Below are positions 27,058 to 39,340 of a stretch of DNA of 64,000 nt, piece after piece; positions within the stretch are counted from its first letter, which is position 1; each line of letters starts with the position of its first letter. The position numbers and the translations under genes are program-made. A model generated the notes under the pieces. That model did no database searches and was not told the DNA's origin. It saw only the letters and a list, made by a program, of their open reading frames with translations. The DNA lies in contig NC_030858.1 in assembly GCF_000208745.1 (NCBI RefSeq), positions 33,935,041-33,999,040 of the forward strand, written 5' to 3'. This stretch comes from Theobroma cacao (taxonomy: Eukaryota > Streptophyta > Magnoliopsida > Malvales > Malvaceae).

Positions 27058-27609
27058 ATGGGCAAAAAGGTAAAATGGAGCTGGACCTCCGCATTCATCG
27101 GAGCAGCCTCAGCGACGGCTGTGGCTGCTCTCCTCAGCGCGAAACCCAAAGACCCAACTTTCCACCTCATCTCCATCAACCTCACTTCCTTCAAGCTCAA
27201 ACTCCCCCACATCGACGCCGAGCTAATCCTCACCGTCCACGTCACCAACCCAAACATTGCGCCGGTCCATTACTCGTCCACCACCATGTCCATCTTCTAC
27301 GAAGGGTCGTTACTAGGGGCAGCTCAGGTGAAAGCTGGGTCCCAGCCGCCCCGATCTTGCCAGTTGCTGAAGCTGCCCACTCGGCTGGACGGGGTGGAGT
27401 TGGCTCACCACGCGGGGAAGTTTTTTGCTGATGTGGCGAAAAGAGAGATGTTGCTAGATGCTAAGGTGGATATTGGCGGTAAGGCTAAGGTGTTGTGGTG
27501 GGACCATAAGTTCAACGTCCACGTGGATAGTCATGTTACCGTTGATCCTGTTTTTCTTGATGTGATTGATCAGGAAAATAAATCCCAGTTGGAGCTTTTT
27601 GTTGCTTGA
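27058..27609 (+). CDS. LEA-2 (LEA14/NHL-type) family protein
   Basis: An intronless 183-residue protein. After a short basic start (MGKKVKWSW) there is a weak hydrophobic segment at about residues 12-27 (AFIGAASATAVAALLS), which could be an anchor. The LEA-2 beta-sandwich follows, with ISINLTSFKLKLP, the hallmark LTVHVTNPN, VHYSSTTMSIFYEG, LGAAQVKAGSQPP and the late strand region KVLWWDHKFNVHVDSHVTVDP. LEA-2 domains are folded, unlike other LEA groups, and members include LEA14 and the NDR1/HIN1-like proteins. The gene is GC-richer than its surroundings at the 5' end. Role in stress protection or defence signalling is inferred. Overlapping frames in this segment are shadows. Confidence 0.88.
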   Translation: MGKKVKWSWTSAFIGAASATAVAALLSAKPKDPTFHLISINLTSFKLKLPHIDAELILTVHVTNPNIAPVHYSSTTMSIFYEGSLLGAAQVKAGSQPPRSCQLLKLPTRLDGVELAHHAGKFFADVAKREMLLDAKVDIGGKAKVLWWDHKFNVHVDSHVTVDPVFLDVIDQENKSQLELFVA

Positions 27610-28182
27610 TAATTGTATGCTCTAACTTGTAGTACTATGATTTTGCCTTTGATTTGTGGTAATTTATATGCTCAATGGTGTCAAATCTATGCACTTTTAT
27701 TAAAAAAATCATAAAAAGTATTGTTATCTTATTACCTAGCGAATTTTTTTTCACGAGAGTTACCACAAAATTTTTATACGATTAAATCACAATTATAAAA
27801 TTTAACTTTACAATAAATTTATAAAAATTAATAAATTAATTAAATTGAAAATATATATCTAAAATTTTGTGATTATAATAAAATCATACTAAAATGTCAT
27901 AATATCTTTTATAAAACCGAGTTCATAATATGGTCACTTTTATTTTATCACTACAAACAAAATTTAACTTTACAATAAGTAAATAGATAAATATTATTTA
28001 ATTAATTAAATTAAAAAATTTTATAATTATGATTAAATCACAACAAAATTTTGTGATATTTCTCGCTGCGTATAACCGAAACCGTAACATAAATTCTTAT
28101 TATACACCTGTTTGGATGGAATCAATCCGTTTCTTCAATCAGACAGTGGATGCGCTTCCTTCCGTAAAACCAATCCAAAACC
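27610..28182. other. Intergenic, AT-rich
   Basis: 3' flank of the LEA-2 gene. 27750-28060 holds short AT-rich repeated phrases (AAATTTAACTTTACAATAA occurs near 27798 and 27959), probably a decayed small element. No gene seen. Confidence 0.5.
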
Positions 28183-28215
28183 GGGCCCATTTTAAAACCC
28201 TCCCTACAAACCCTA
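28183..28215 (+). promoter_or_regulatory. Site II element and telo-box upstream of the mitochondrial protein gene
   Basis: GGGCCCA at 28183-28189 contains a TGGGCC site II element on the minus strand. AAACCCTA at 28208-28215 is a telo-box. This pairing is common in promoters of nuclear genes for mitochondrial and ribosomal proteins, which fits the downstream gene. A leader exon probably ends at the GT near 28300. Confidence 0.5.
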
Positions 28216-28941
28216 TAGAGTAAGCCCCAAACCACCCGCTCCATTTTCCACAACCTTCTCGTGCTCTTCATTTTCATCGCTTCAGCTTGTCAGTAGTCGG
28301 TAAGCAATTTCTCTCTAACGCCATTCTGGTTTACCCTTTTCCTCACATTTTTCCTTTATTCTTAGATAAATTAATCGAAGTTATGGTAAAAGTTTTTCAA
28401 TGGAAAATGCCTTACTTGTTTTGTATTAAAATCTGATAAATTTTGTAATATGCTCGGTTTAATCCTTAGTAGGTTATTGTAGGATCAACGAAATGAACTC
28501 AAAAATGGAAAAGAAAATCTGGGTTTACTTAAAATGCTTAAAGATGAAGATTCTTGGGTTTGTAAAACTTTTTGACTTAGACTCTTAGGTGGTTTAGTTA
28601 TTGAGGTCTATGAAGCCTGAAGGTCTTCTTTGTGGTAGGACATTTTGTTGAAACCTGCATCTGAAGTTGATGTGATTTATTTCTTAGATAACATTTTTTC
28701 AGGGAATTTGTGAAGACCCCGTAAATTTGTTTCAACCTGTTTGTTTGCGTTTCCGCTTTTACTTTAATTTCTAGATTGTCAAACAAAATGTTCCCAAGTA
28801 TATTATACAGGAACAATGTTAGCATTGAAGTAATGGATGCTTGTTATCGAGTGTTGTGATTTGTAGTTTTGTAGTTCTAATGTTATATTTGGTTACATGA
28901 TTGTCTCTGTATGCTGGTTGCAGGCATTATAGTCAACTAAT

Positions 28942-31235
28942 ATGGCAACCAGAATGGCTGTTAGATACATATCTCGTAGGTTCTCAAGTGGTGGGAAAAT
29001 ACTCAGTGAGGAGGAAAAGGCTGCAGAAAATGTTTACATCAAGGTACACATTCTTTCCAGGCTGCTTTCATTTATTAGTTGCACTAAATATCACTGTTTT
29101 GGTGTGAGCTCAGGGTTCTGACTTCGGAAGTTGTGTTAACATTCTGATAGACATTTTTTGTTTAAACTACTTTCATTCTCTTAATTTTCTATAGATTGTA
29201 TTATCCCTGCCACCACCCCCTCCCACTTTTTTTTTTTTTTAATGTTTCCTGCTAGGGTCTTGTTGTCACAGGCCAATCCATTGTTTCTCCTTTTATAGCA
29301 TTTTATTCAACTTGGGATCATCAATAAGTTGATGTAGTTCATACTCATTCTCTAAAGAAAGGTACAGTGTAAGATTAAAAAATCTGGATGAAGAAACTGA
29401 GGTTATCAATTTCAACCCAGCAGTGACAAGGGAATATCTAAGGATTTTGACATCGTAACATGTTGGCCTATTAAATGTAAAATCTGTCACAAGTTATTAT
29501 GGATTTTATTTTGTTGAACATTGAATGCCTCCTACTATGCCGTTTGGGAAGGTCTGGTCGCTAATAAATTTTAAAGCAGATCAGTCTAGTTCTGAAACAG
29601 AGAGACATCCATAAGCTCTTTTTTCCCCTCCTCTCCATGTTAGGCCCTCCTCTGAATGTGGGGTGTATGTCATTGTATTAATAAAGATTCTTTGCCTCTG
29701 GGTAAAAATAAACAGTTTGTTCAATTGATCTGGCTAATATTTTAGTTTTAACTTCTCTTTATGGATGATAATGTTGTTACCCAATTACAAAATCTGTTCC
29801 TATTTAAAGGTGATCCCATTTTTATGATTACTGGATAGCTTGTAGGTCTGTCTTCTGGAATATCTTTTCTTGCCTGCTGTATAGAGCTGGTGTATGGGTG
29901 ATTTCTCTTCCCCATATTTCTTCTACTAGTATTCCAAATATGATGCAATCATCTGTTGAAGGACTGTGAATGTCTTCCTTCCTCTTCTTTTTCTCTTATC
30001 AAAGTGTTATTACTTTGCATTTTGTATGCATGGAACAGTCTCTTAGGTGCTGTAATTCTATGGATTTCTATTTTTCAATTCTATCTCTGTTCATATGTAC
30101 ATAATTCGAATGCAAAATAATATAGATTTCACAGTAATTAATGATTATTTAGTGGTGAGTACTGCATAATGGTATATATATGTTATAGACTTATGTTATG
30201 CATTATAGAAGTTTGTATAAGTGAACAGTTTGTGTCTAATATTGCTTGTCAATCTTATTAAGCATCTCTCTTTCTCTTCTTTTGTCCACTCTTTTCCCCT
30301 CTTTTTCACAGTCTAGATTCAGCATAATGTTCTAGGCCATGAGTATTTAATTTTTTTTATGTTATGATTTGTTAATGTACTAACAATAAGTTGTACTATT
30401 GCAGAAAATTGAGCAAGAGAAATTGGAGAAACTTGCACGCAAGGTTTGCTCTTATCATTGTTATGTTGATCTATTTTGACATAAATGTTGTATGGTATGG
30501 ATTATCTGCTTAAAAGGGTTTTTAGCTAGTTTTGTCTTTTATCCTTTAATTCTTATTGTGTTAACTTTGTTATTCCCTTCAAAAATATGATACAACAACA
30601 GACAATACATTTAAAAACACTTGCCACTGTGCATGCACACACAGAGCTTCATTCTTCTTTTTATCTAGTATTCAAAGAACCTGTATGTTCAAGTTAAATG
30701 CTGTGGTTTTGCTCTCATATCGTGAAATTTATACTGGCTACAAATGTGCTATCGCAGTTCAATTAGTTGTGAATTTTTTGTGGAATAGTTGTAGTGCAAC
30801 AAAGATAGGACTTGTTTGGTATGAAATATTGTGCTAGACTATGATGAGTAACTCAATCATGTAATAGTTTAACAATGCATGTGTTTGTTTAATTATTCTT
30901 TTCCTTTTTCATTATGATATAATGTTAAGCGTAAACACACAATTTTTGAGTTATTTTTGGAATAAATAGTAGTTATTGCATCTCTTTATAAATATTCAAG
31001 GAATTGTTGAAGTATTCAGGGACCCAAACCAGAGGATACCACAGCTGCTGGTTCAGGAGGTTCAGTGACTGATGCTAAGCCTAGTGGCTCTACTTCAACA
31101 TCAGGAGCATCCACTGAAAAAGTATCGACTGATAAGTACAAGAACTATGCAGTTCTTGCTGGTGCTATAACCTTGGCTGGTGCTTTGGGATGGTATTTTA
31201 CATCTAAAGAAAAGAAGCAAGAAGTCCAGGACTGA
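28942..31235 (+). CDS. Small mitochondrial protein with an ATPase-inhibitor (IF1)-like segment
   Basis: Three coding exons, 28942-29043, 30405-30443 and 31020-31235, give 118 residues, with a 5' UTR intron upstream. The N-terminus (MATRMAVRYISRRFSSGGK) looks like a mitochondrial targeting sequence. It is followed by LSEEEKAAENVYIKKIEQE and KLEKLARK, a charged helix resembling the inhibitory region of F1-ATPase inhibitor proteins. A Ser/Thr/Gly-rich linker leads to one transmembrane segment (YAVLAGAITLAGALGWYF) and a basic tail. The architecture resembles the Arabidopsis mitochondrial protein At2g27730, which I recall being reported with complex I; that link is from memory. The membrane segment is not part of classical IF1, so ATPase inhibition should not be assumed. 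Confidence 0.85.
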
Positions 31236-32085
31236 GTTTAATGCAATTGGATTTTGGATGTGGAACATGACAAAAATAGTTACACCACACTCTGTTATAC
31301 GGAGTAGTTGAAAATAAACCAAACTTGTAAACAGTTTATGTTGTTTTTGATCTGATAACAGCCATGTTTGATTTGATTTACAAAGTACTTGCATAGTTGT
31401 ATTCCTGGCAATGGTTTTCCTGATGACATTTTAATGAATCTGACATATTCATTGATGTTTTCCATAGCATCTATTCTGACATTAGATATATTAAACGGGG
31501 ACAAAAATGATTGACTTGTATATTCAGATTAGCAGGTAATAAGGGCGTTTATTTAAACCTTATCTATTGGTTTCATTCTTTTACCTCATTTTTGCAGGGA
31601 CATGTTGGCGGTGAATACCATCTAAAAACTTAACTAAGCTCTCATCTTTGCAGGGTTATATTATTTGGAGCAAAGCTTAGAAGAATCCCAATAAAATTTG
31701 ATCTCAAATTCGTAGGACATCTATCATAAAGCTCTATGCTATTACTCTCAATTTTGTTGGCCATGCATTATTATTATGATACTACAATTACGTCCTTTTC
31801 CTTTGACTAATGGTAATAGTTCCTCTATTAAACCCAATATGAAAACGAAGAAGTAAATGCTAGCAAAACCAAAAACAAAAAACAAGAGCCTGAAAAAAAA
31901 TATTAAACCAATAGCCTGGGAGACCAACGAAACCTTCTTTAACTCAAGCGGGCATGAACGTTGAAAAATATAAAGTGAGACCCAGGACTTGGACAGTTGG
32001 ACTTATGTCTTGCCCTTCTTCTGCATAACTTTGCCACCCTTTGCTCTGCGGCTGTGTTTGAGATACAAGAAGAATCAAGCAAGGC
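31236..32085. other. Intergenic before the amidase gene
   Basis: 3' UTR of the previous gene, then about 600 bp with no recognised feature, ending in the promoter and leader of the amidase gene. Confidence 0.5.
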
Positions 32086-32107
32086 ATAATAATAATAATA
32101 ATAATAA
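32086..32107. repeat. ATA microsatellite in the amidase leader
   Basis: About seven units of ATA/TAA immediately upstream of the start codon at 32119, likely within the 5' UTR. Probably length-polymorphic. Confidence 0.7.
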
Positions 32108-32118
32108 AATAAAAGGAA

Positions 32119-35100
32119 ATGGAGAAGGGAAAGAGACATGTGGTTGTCTCAGCTTTGCAATTCGCTTGCACCGATGATATCCCCACCAATCTCGCCAGTG
32201 CCGAAAGGTTCCTTTTTGTTTCAACTCCTTTTTTTTTTTGTTTCGTTTCTCATTTCTTTGTATTTCTCTGGGCTGTTCTTGTAATAAATTTGGAATTTTA
32301 GATCAAACCCAGAAGTTGGATTTGCTTTGATACGCTTGGAATCTGTTAAAGTGTTTCCTTGGTTTTCAGATATATTGGTTGTGGGTTGTTTTTTTATTGC
32401 TCTTCTTTTTATCAATTTTGATGATTTTTGAACCGTTCAATTGTTTGATTCTTAGATGAGACTATCTAATTATGTGGCTAAGAACCAATAAAAGAAGTGA
32501 TACAGAGACTGGTCATGTCTTTTCAAGTTTAATTTGCATCATTAAACTGACCAGGTTTGAACTTTGTTGTGGGTAAGCTAAAGTTATTACCTTCTTGGTG
32601 TTTCTTCCTGCTTAGTTACTCATGCTTCATCTGTAGTAGCAGTGAATGCCTGAACTTAATAATATATACAAGCACACAGCATGGGTGGAAAAGCTCTATT
32701 GAATTTCATTTTCATCTTCTTGGCTTGAAGGTGAATTTCATTTTGGCATTTGATTTCAGATAAGTTAAAAAAAAAAAAAAGAGGTTGAATCTGACATTTT
32801 GCTTTAGCTCTTCTATTAATTTAGCACATTTGTGATATTTGGTATTCTCAATCTATAAAGTTTTACAGTCTTATGTAGCGAGAACTATCATGATTCTTAA
32901 AGCTACACTACTACTTGGTGATGTCTCATCTTTTCTTAAGATACTTGTCCCTTTTGCCTTAGTATTGGGTTTGATCCTTTTCATTTTGGCAAACTCAATC
33001 TTGAGGAAACTGTTGGGCATGTCTTGATGCCTGTTTTGCTCACTAAATTGAATGACAGGTCCTAGATCTTGCAGTATTCAGTATGGTGTTTACAAATTCT
33101 TGATGCCCCAATTCTTGATCCCATGAAAAATTGTCTCCTTCCTCACTTTGGCTACAAATTGAGGGTGTGCATGTCCACAATAGCTTTTGGAGCATGTGTT
33201 GAGGTCCTCATGCATATTATTTGATATCCCTCTCACATCTTGATGTCATTAAAGAGAGCATTATTACCAAGTTAGTTTATGTGACTCAATGTTCAGGAAT
33301 ATCTTTTTGTTAACTGGTACTCATATTTCTAACAGTCAGCCACAGGATGTGAATGTTTGAAGTGCATTGCTTTGACTTTCTTCTTTGTATAAGTCATACT
33401 TGTAATTAGGTCGTTTTCTTGCCCCTTCTTTTGCTCAAATTAGTGTTTGCTGAGTGGTGCCATTTGAGGGTATTGGAGATAAGAATGCTAAGATAAATTG
33501 GTGTATATCCAAGAAGGGATATGATTAGAAATGAGTGCATTTGCAAGAAGGTGGGAATGGTGCCATTGAGGATAAAGGAAGGGAGTTTGGACATGTGAGG
33601 CGAAGGCCTACAAGTGCCCCAATAAGAAGAGTGACTTAGTGAAGGATGCATTGTTAAATAGGGAGGGGAAGACCAAAGAAGAGTTGGGGTGGTAAATATT
33701 AAAAAAATAATGTTTTTGCTAAGCTTATTAACAATATGGTTCTAATTGGAGCATACTGGTACAATATGATTCACGTTGCTGGCCTCATATAGTGGGAAAA
33801 GGTGCCTTTTTTTTTGTTGTGGTTGTTGTTGTCATCATTTTTTTTTTGTAGCATACTCTACTTTTTGCTCTCTCATTTATTATGATATTTTTTTCATTTC
33901 ACTGTGCTTTACCTTCAAGGCATAATTAGCACGTTTTGAAGCTTTTCATCCAACCTTCTCTTTTGGCTGTTGCATTAGTTACCTAAAATGACTCTCCTCT
34001 ACACAGGCTGGTTAGGGCTGCTCATGAGAAGGGAGCGAATATCATTCTTATTCAGGTATGTGCTCTTTAATCTTGGGATGTTTGGCACTCATTAGTTTTC
34101 AGCCTTTTCTAAAAAATGGTTTCCTTTATTCTTTTGGAAAGCGTTTCAATTGTACTATGCCTAGTAAATGCATTTTTGAAGCTACACCAATTATTCTTTT
34201 TTTTTTCTTTTTGCATTTGTTATGGCTTTTGAAAGCGTGCACCAACCTCAACGTTGATACACTTCATCCATCTTGCAAATGCTGAACCATATGCGTAATA
34301 TAATTAAATAAACAAACACAATAACTAAAAATGATGAGTTGCTGGAAAAGAAATTAATCCACATAAAAAAAAATTAAAGGTAAAACTCATATCTCTGAGA
34401 GTTAGAAATTTCAATGGGAACCAGAAAACAGGTTGTGATGCTAAGGTAAGATTAGATAAAAAGACTTTGTTCACGATACTGATTTTTGATATTTTACATA
34501 ATAAACCAGATTAGAATATCTGCCCCATCTGATGCACACTAGGATTTTGAAAATTAGGCAAGGAAAACTGTTTATAATAAGGTACTGCTGCTACTTTATA
34601 GTCTCTCTTAATGGAAGAAAAATAGCTTTCTTAATGATAAAATTGTTGTGAAACCCGGTTTTCTAAAATGGAGATTTGAACATGAAACTGCTCCAATTTG
34701 AACATCACCACAGAGTTTTCTCTCATTTGCTCCAATACCTCTGTAATTCTGCGTTGGCACACTGTAATTGGTGGTACAATAGATTTATGCTGATCTGATT
34801 GATTAAATTTTTTCACTGACAAATTCTACAGTATTTTTGACAATTTTAGTTGTCATTCTTATGTCTTTATGTGTCTCCAGGAACTATTTGAGGGTTATTA
34901 CTTTTGTCAAGCACAAAGGGAGGATTTCTTTCAGCGAGCTAAGCCTTATAAGGATCACCCTACCATTCAGAGGTAAAATTTCTTCCAACTGATTGGCGTG
35001 CAAATTTAAGTTTATTGGCTGGACCTATGCCTTTTTTCTCTTATAAGAACAACTAAACAGGCCTTGGCTTCCAGCTTCTAATTATTTACTCAATTGGATT

Positions 35101-36647
35101 TGTTATTGTCTATGTGAACACTTCTAGGATGCAGAAACTTGCGAAAGAGTTGGGTGTGGTGATACCAGTTAGCTTTTTTGAAGAGGCAAACAATGCCCAT
35201 TACAATTCTGTAGCTATCATTGATGCTGATGGGACTGATCTTGGACTCTACAGGAAATCTCATATCCCTGATGGACCAGGTCTGTGGAAAAGTAAATGCC
35301 TTATGATGCCATTCATATTTATCGTCATTATAGTTTTGAAAATTATTTATCGTCATTGTTAACATTGAGTTTCCTCTCTTTTCTCTCAGGATACCAGGAA
35401 AAGTTCTACTTTAATCCTGGAGACACAGGTTTTAAGGTAGGTGCCTGTTAAAATCCCAGGTTAACTGATATTAACAGTTGTTTCAGTAATTTTGAGATTT
35501 TATATCTGACCTGTCTGGATTAGTTAACTTATGGAAGCTGCCTTTCAAAAAAAAAAAAAAACTTATGGATTCAATTGGTAACAGGTTTTCCAGACTAAAT
35601 TTGCAAAGATTGGAGTTGGTCAGTGCTTCTTTTCCTCTTCCTTTTAACGGTGTTACCCTTCTGCTTATTGTCTTATCTGGTGAAGCTTGCAAATTTTATT
35701 TACCAAATTTGATCCGTCACTTGAATACATCTAAGTATGGTGTACCTTATAATTATTGTTTGCAATCACAGTCTCTGCTCTGGGATCAGACTATGTTGGC
35801 AACAAAAATTAATTGCAGAGTTGTCTGTTTGTTTCATCAATTTACCTGCAAAACAAAGATGTGGAAGATCTAAAGCAATTGCTTGATTTTGCATGTCAGG
35901 AATATGTTGGGATCAGTGGTTTCCAGAGGCAGCCCGTGCTATGGTTTTGCAAGGTGCTGAGATATTGTTTTACCCTACGGCTATTGGCTCTGAACCACAA
36001 GATGAAGGACTTGATTCTTGTGATCATTGGCAGCGAGTGATGCAAGGGCATGCTGGGGCGAATGTGGTAAGTTAGAGGACTGGTGGACTGATTTTGTTCT
36101 AGATTTCCCAATCTTTACATTTTAGTTACTTTTTCTTTTTCTGTAATTGGATAGAGATATTATGTTTCTGGTGATCGTGAGGGCATAATCATCTTTTATT
36201 ATTCTTCTGTTATGAAATTTAGGGAGGAGCTCCTAGCATGCAAAGCGTTAATGGATATTGTGTTTATTCAGGTACCCCTTGTGGCCTCTAACCGCATTGG
36301 GAAGGAAATGATTGAAACAGAGCATGGGAATAGTGAGATTACATTCTATGGGAATTCCTTCATAGCAGGTACAAATTTGAAGATTCTTTCTTCTACAATT
36401 CATTAGTCTTACTCATCACCTTCACCTGTCTGAAATAAGTCCAAAAATGAATATTTTGATGCCAGGACCAACGGGGGAAATTGTTGCAGCTGCTAATGAC
36501 AAAGAGGAAGCTGTTCTCATTGCACATTTTGATCTTGGTAAAATCAAATCCAAGAGAAGTAGCTGGGGAGTATTTCGTGATCGACGTCCAGATTTGTACA
36601 AGGTGCTTCTGACATCAGATGGCAGCAAACCATCATCAATTCATTAG
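32119..36647 (+). CDS. CPA: N-carbamoylputrescine amidase (nitrilase superfamily)
   Basis: Hydrolyses N-carbamoylputrescine to putrescine, CO2 and ammonia, the last step of the arginine decarboxylase route to polyamines. Nine exons (32119-32207, 34007-34055, 34881-34972, 35128-35279, 35390-35436, 35585-35618, 35900-36066, 36272-36368, 36466-36647) join in frame to 302 residues, the usual family length. The nitrilase catalytic triad is visible: Glu47 in ILIQELFEGYYF, Lys120 in GLYRKSHIPDG and Cys157 in VGICWDQWFPE. No targeting peptide is evident, so it is probably cytosolic. The donor of intron 1 is GTTCCT, weak beyond the invariant GT. The other introns have standard ends. Confidence 0.96.
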
Positions 36648-37526
36648 CCCCTTCTCTTATCAACTATGTTGTTGTGGAGAATAATCACTGAGTTCCTTTC
36701 ACTGCCGTGTCTTATTGTCCAAGAGTAAAAAGAACAAGATGACTTTCATAAGTATGAAATAAAGAACGTCAGTAAGTATGACCAAAATGTTTGGGGTTCA
36801 TACACAGGAGTGTTGCTGGTCTCTCCATTATTTTCCTCTCCCCGATACCACCGCCCCCCTCCCAAGAACTTCGCCGCCCCACCTGGCCAGGGCGACGATG
36901 GGACCCTTCCTTTCTGTAGCAATGAAGCAGTATCAAGATATTGGTTACCTCCCGGTGGTCCTGAGCTATCCATGAGAGGATACTACTCAATTGGAAGTTC
37001 TTGCCTAGTGGACCACTTTTTCCGGCATCGAGTGGTCCAAAGCTCAACCTTTTGCTCTTTTGATAGCCAAATCTATTTTCTTTTCTTCTACCTAAGCCTT
37101 CTGCAACCAAAAATAGGATCCTCATTGATCCCCAATATCTGTCTGCTAACCATTCATCAAAGATAAAACGTGTCTATCGAGATTGTTCTCAAATTTCCTA
37201 TCTTTTTTGAGAGGGGTTGTTTCGCGATGTGACATGTCATTATTTTATAACAATCCCGAGTTCATCTGTTTGCTAGTTGAAGAGGTTCCAACGAATTACC
37301 CTTTGGATTCAGTTTCACATTCTTAGGCGCCCTTGCAATTCCAAAGCTTACAAAAAGATCAATCGAACATTCCAATGTAACTAGTATTTTCAAGAGATAC
37401 TACTGTAAGGGAAGAATATGAAAATCAGTCTTCTGTTTCAATAACTCTATGGGATTTACTTGAGGTTTGAGTGTGACTATAGAAATCCATTCTTTCCAAT
37501 TCAATAATCCAAATGCAATCCGGTAT
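36648..37526. other. Intergenic stretch of unusual composition
   Basis: After the probable amidase 3' UTR, about 36780-37470 is distinctly richer in G+C than the neighbouring intergenic DNA and has C-rich runs near 36840-36890. Frames are open on both strands over short distances, but none resembles a known protein to me. It could be an organelle-derived insertion or an old transposon piece. Confidence 0.4.
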
Positions 37527-38617
37527 ATTAAATTTATCAAAATACTTATTAAGTCTTTATATTTATATATTTTGTTCAATTTAATATCTGTACTTAAAAT
37601 CGAAATAATTTAGTCTTTTGATTTTGAGAATTATTTTAATTTAGTCGCTCTTTTTAATGGTATTCAATTTTGCCTTTAAAGAGATGATGTCAGTGTTAAT
37701 GTGACACACTTTGATAACGTGGTATTGAGATGATGACATAGCAATGTCACGTGACACTAATATGATTGTGTGTCAATGCTGACGTATCGGTGCCACGTGA
37801 CAGATCAAAAACATTTTCAAAAAAAATTTGTGCTATGTCATATGGATTAAATTGAATAAAAATATATAATATAAGGATTAAATTGAATAAAATTGAGATG
37901 TTAAGGGATTAAATTGAAAAAATATTCTTACTTGATTATTTGATTTTAAATATATACATTAATTTATCTTTTTTTGTAAAAATTAAGTTTTAATTCTCCT
38001 TTTATAAAAAAAATTTGAAAAAAATTTCATACCTAAAGCCGAATTTAGATGAATAATTAGCATTATGTTGGAATAAAATAATATAAAAAGATTAAATAAG
38101 TTCTTTTTTCTTCTATTTATAATAGTATACATATTTGAAATTTATTTGACGTAGTTTTTAACTTGAGCTGAACTCAAATACAGTTTTTAATCTAGAGAAT
38201 TTCAACCGAAAAAATATAACTTGAAATATTAAACAAAATAAAGACATAAAAAATAATTAAAAAAATTAAAAACATTTCAATTTTGTTCAATTTAGTCATT
38301 GTATTATATATTTTTATTCAATTTAGTCTCTACAACGAGACACAATTATTTTGAAAATTTTTGCGAGATTTACCACATGGCACCGACACGTCAGCATGTT
38401 AATACTATGTCATCATATTAATGCCATGTGGCACTACCATGTCATCATGTTAGTGCCACGTGGCATGCTGCATCAGCACTGACGTCATCATCTTTAATGG
38501 TAAAATTGAATACATTAGGACAAAAAACTAAATTACTTCGATTTTGAATATAGGAACTAAATTGAACAAATTATATGTGTATAAGAGCTTGGTGGATATT
38601 TTGACCAATTAAATTCC
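37527..38617. mobile_element. Transposon with long terminal inverted repeats, about 1.1 kb
   Basis: The two ends are imperfect reverse complements over about 300 bp: both read inwards TTTGTTCAATTTAR, AAAATCGAARTAATTTAG, TATTCAATTTTRCC and TTAAAGA.GATGAYGTCAGTG. The sub-terminal parts contain several CACGTG motifs. The middle (about 37880-38280) is AT-rich with no coding frame. The structure fits a non-autonomous DNA transposon with long inverted repeats (MULE-like), but no target duplication could be fixed. Confidence 0.65.
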
Positions 38618-38821
38618 ACCCTAAGTAAACACCTCCATGAACAACTCATCAAGCTTCATATCCAACATTCTTAAACCTAGTCTCTTGATCCTCGTTCGCT
38701 ACTTCTATATATGATTTCCTCTGCTTTGTTTACAAGAAACACTCAAATCTTCTTAGTCTTACATAATGATGCTGATCTCCCATGTTCCTTAGGGTTTCAT
38801 TCAATCCATTTTTTGTTCAAC

Positions 38822-39340
38822 CTTTTTGAACTTGAAACCTCCATTTCAAAAGGTGAAGTATAATTATGAATACAAGATATTATCTCAACCGACATTATAC
38901 GTAGAATGAAAATGCATATGTGCCTCACAAAGATGTAGGGGCAAAAGATAAGCAAGACCCTCTTCTCCGAGCATGATCCACAGACAATAGCTAGCCCTAC
39001 TCTTGGTACAATAATCCAATGAAAACAAAAGAGAAACAAATTTTTGTTTTGGGTTTGGCTTTTTTGAACTTGACATCTTCTTTTTGAATCATAAGGAGAT
39101 CTTATCTCAATAATGTAGAAATGAAAATGAATGCATGTGGCTTAGAAGATATATATATATATATATAGGGGCAATGGACAATCTCTAAAGATGCAATGCA
39201 GCCTATTACTAGATGAATCGTATCAAGTAGTTGACAATCACATTCAAGGACGGATAAAGCTCACTTCTATATATTTAACCATGTCAACAGACAATAACCC
39301 CACTTTTGGGTCACTGATTCAATGAAAACAACAATACTAG
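38822..39340. repeat. Diverged tandem duplication, two units of about 240 bp
   Basis: Units beginning at 38822 and 39061 both start TTTTTGAACTTGA and share in order a TTATCTCAA.. stretch, GAAATGAAAATG/GAATGAAAATG, AGGGGCAA and ACAGACAATA, ending CAATGAAAACAA. The second unit contains a TA run at 39150-39167. Non-coding. Confidence 0.55.

Noticed and set aside
26825..27431. Overlapping open frames on both strands at the LEA-2 locus
   Set aside because: Shadows caused by GC-rich codon use in the real gene; they have no family resemblance.
36769..37166. 118-residue frames on both strands
   Set aside because: No similarity to a known family; kept only as a composition anomaly.
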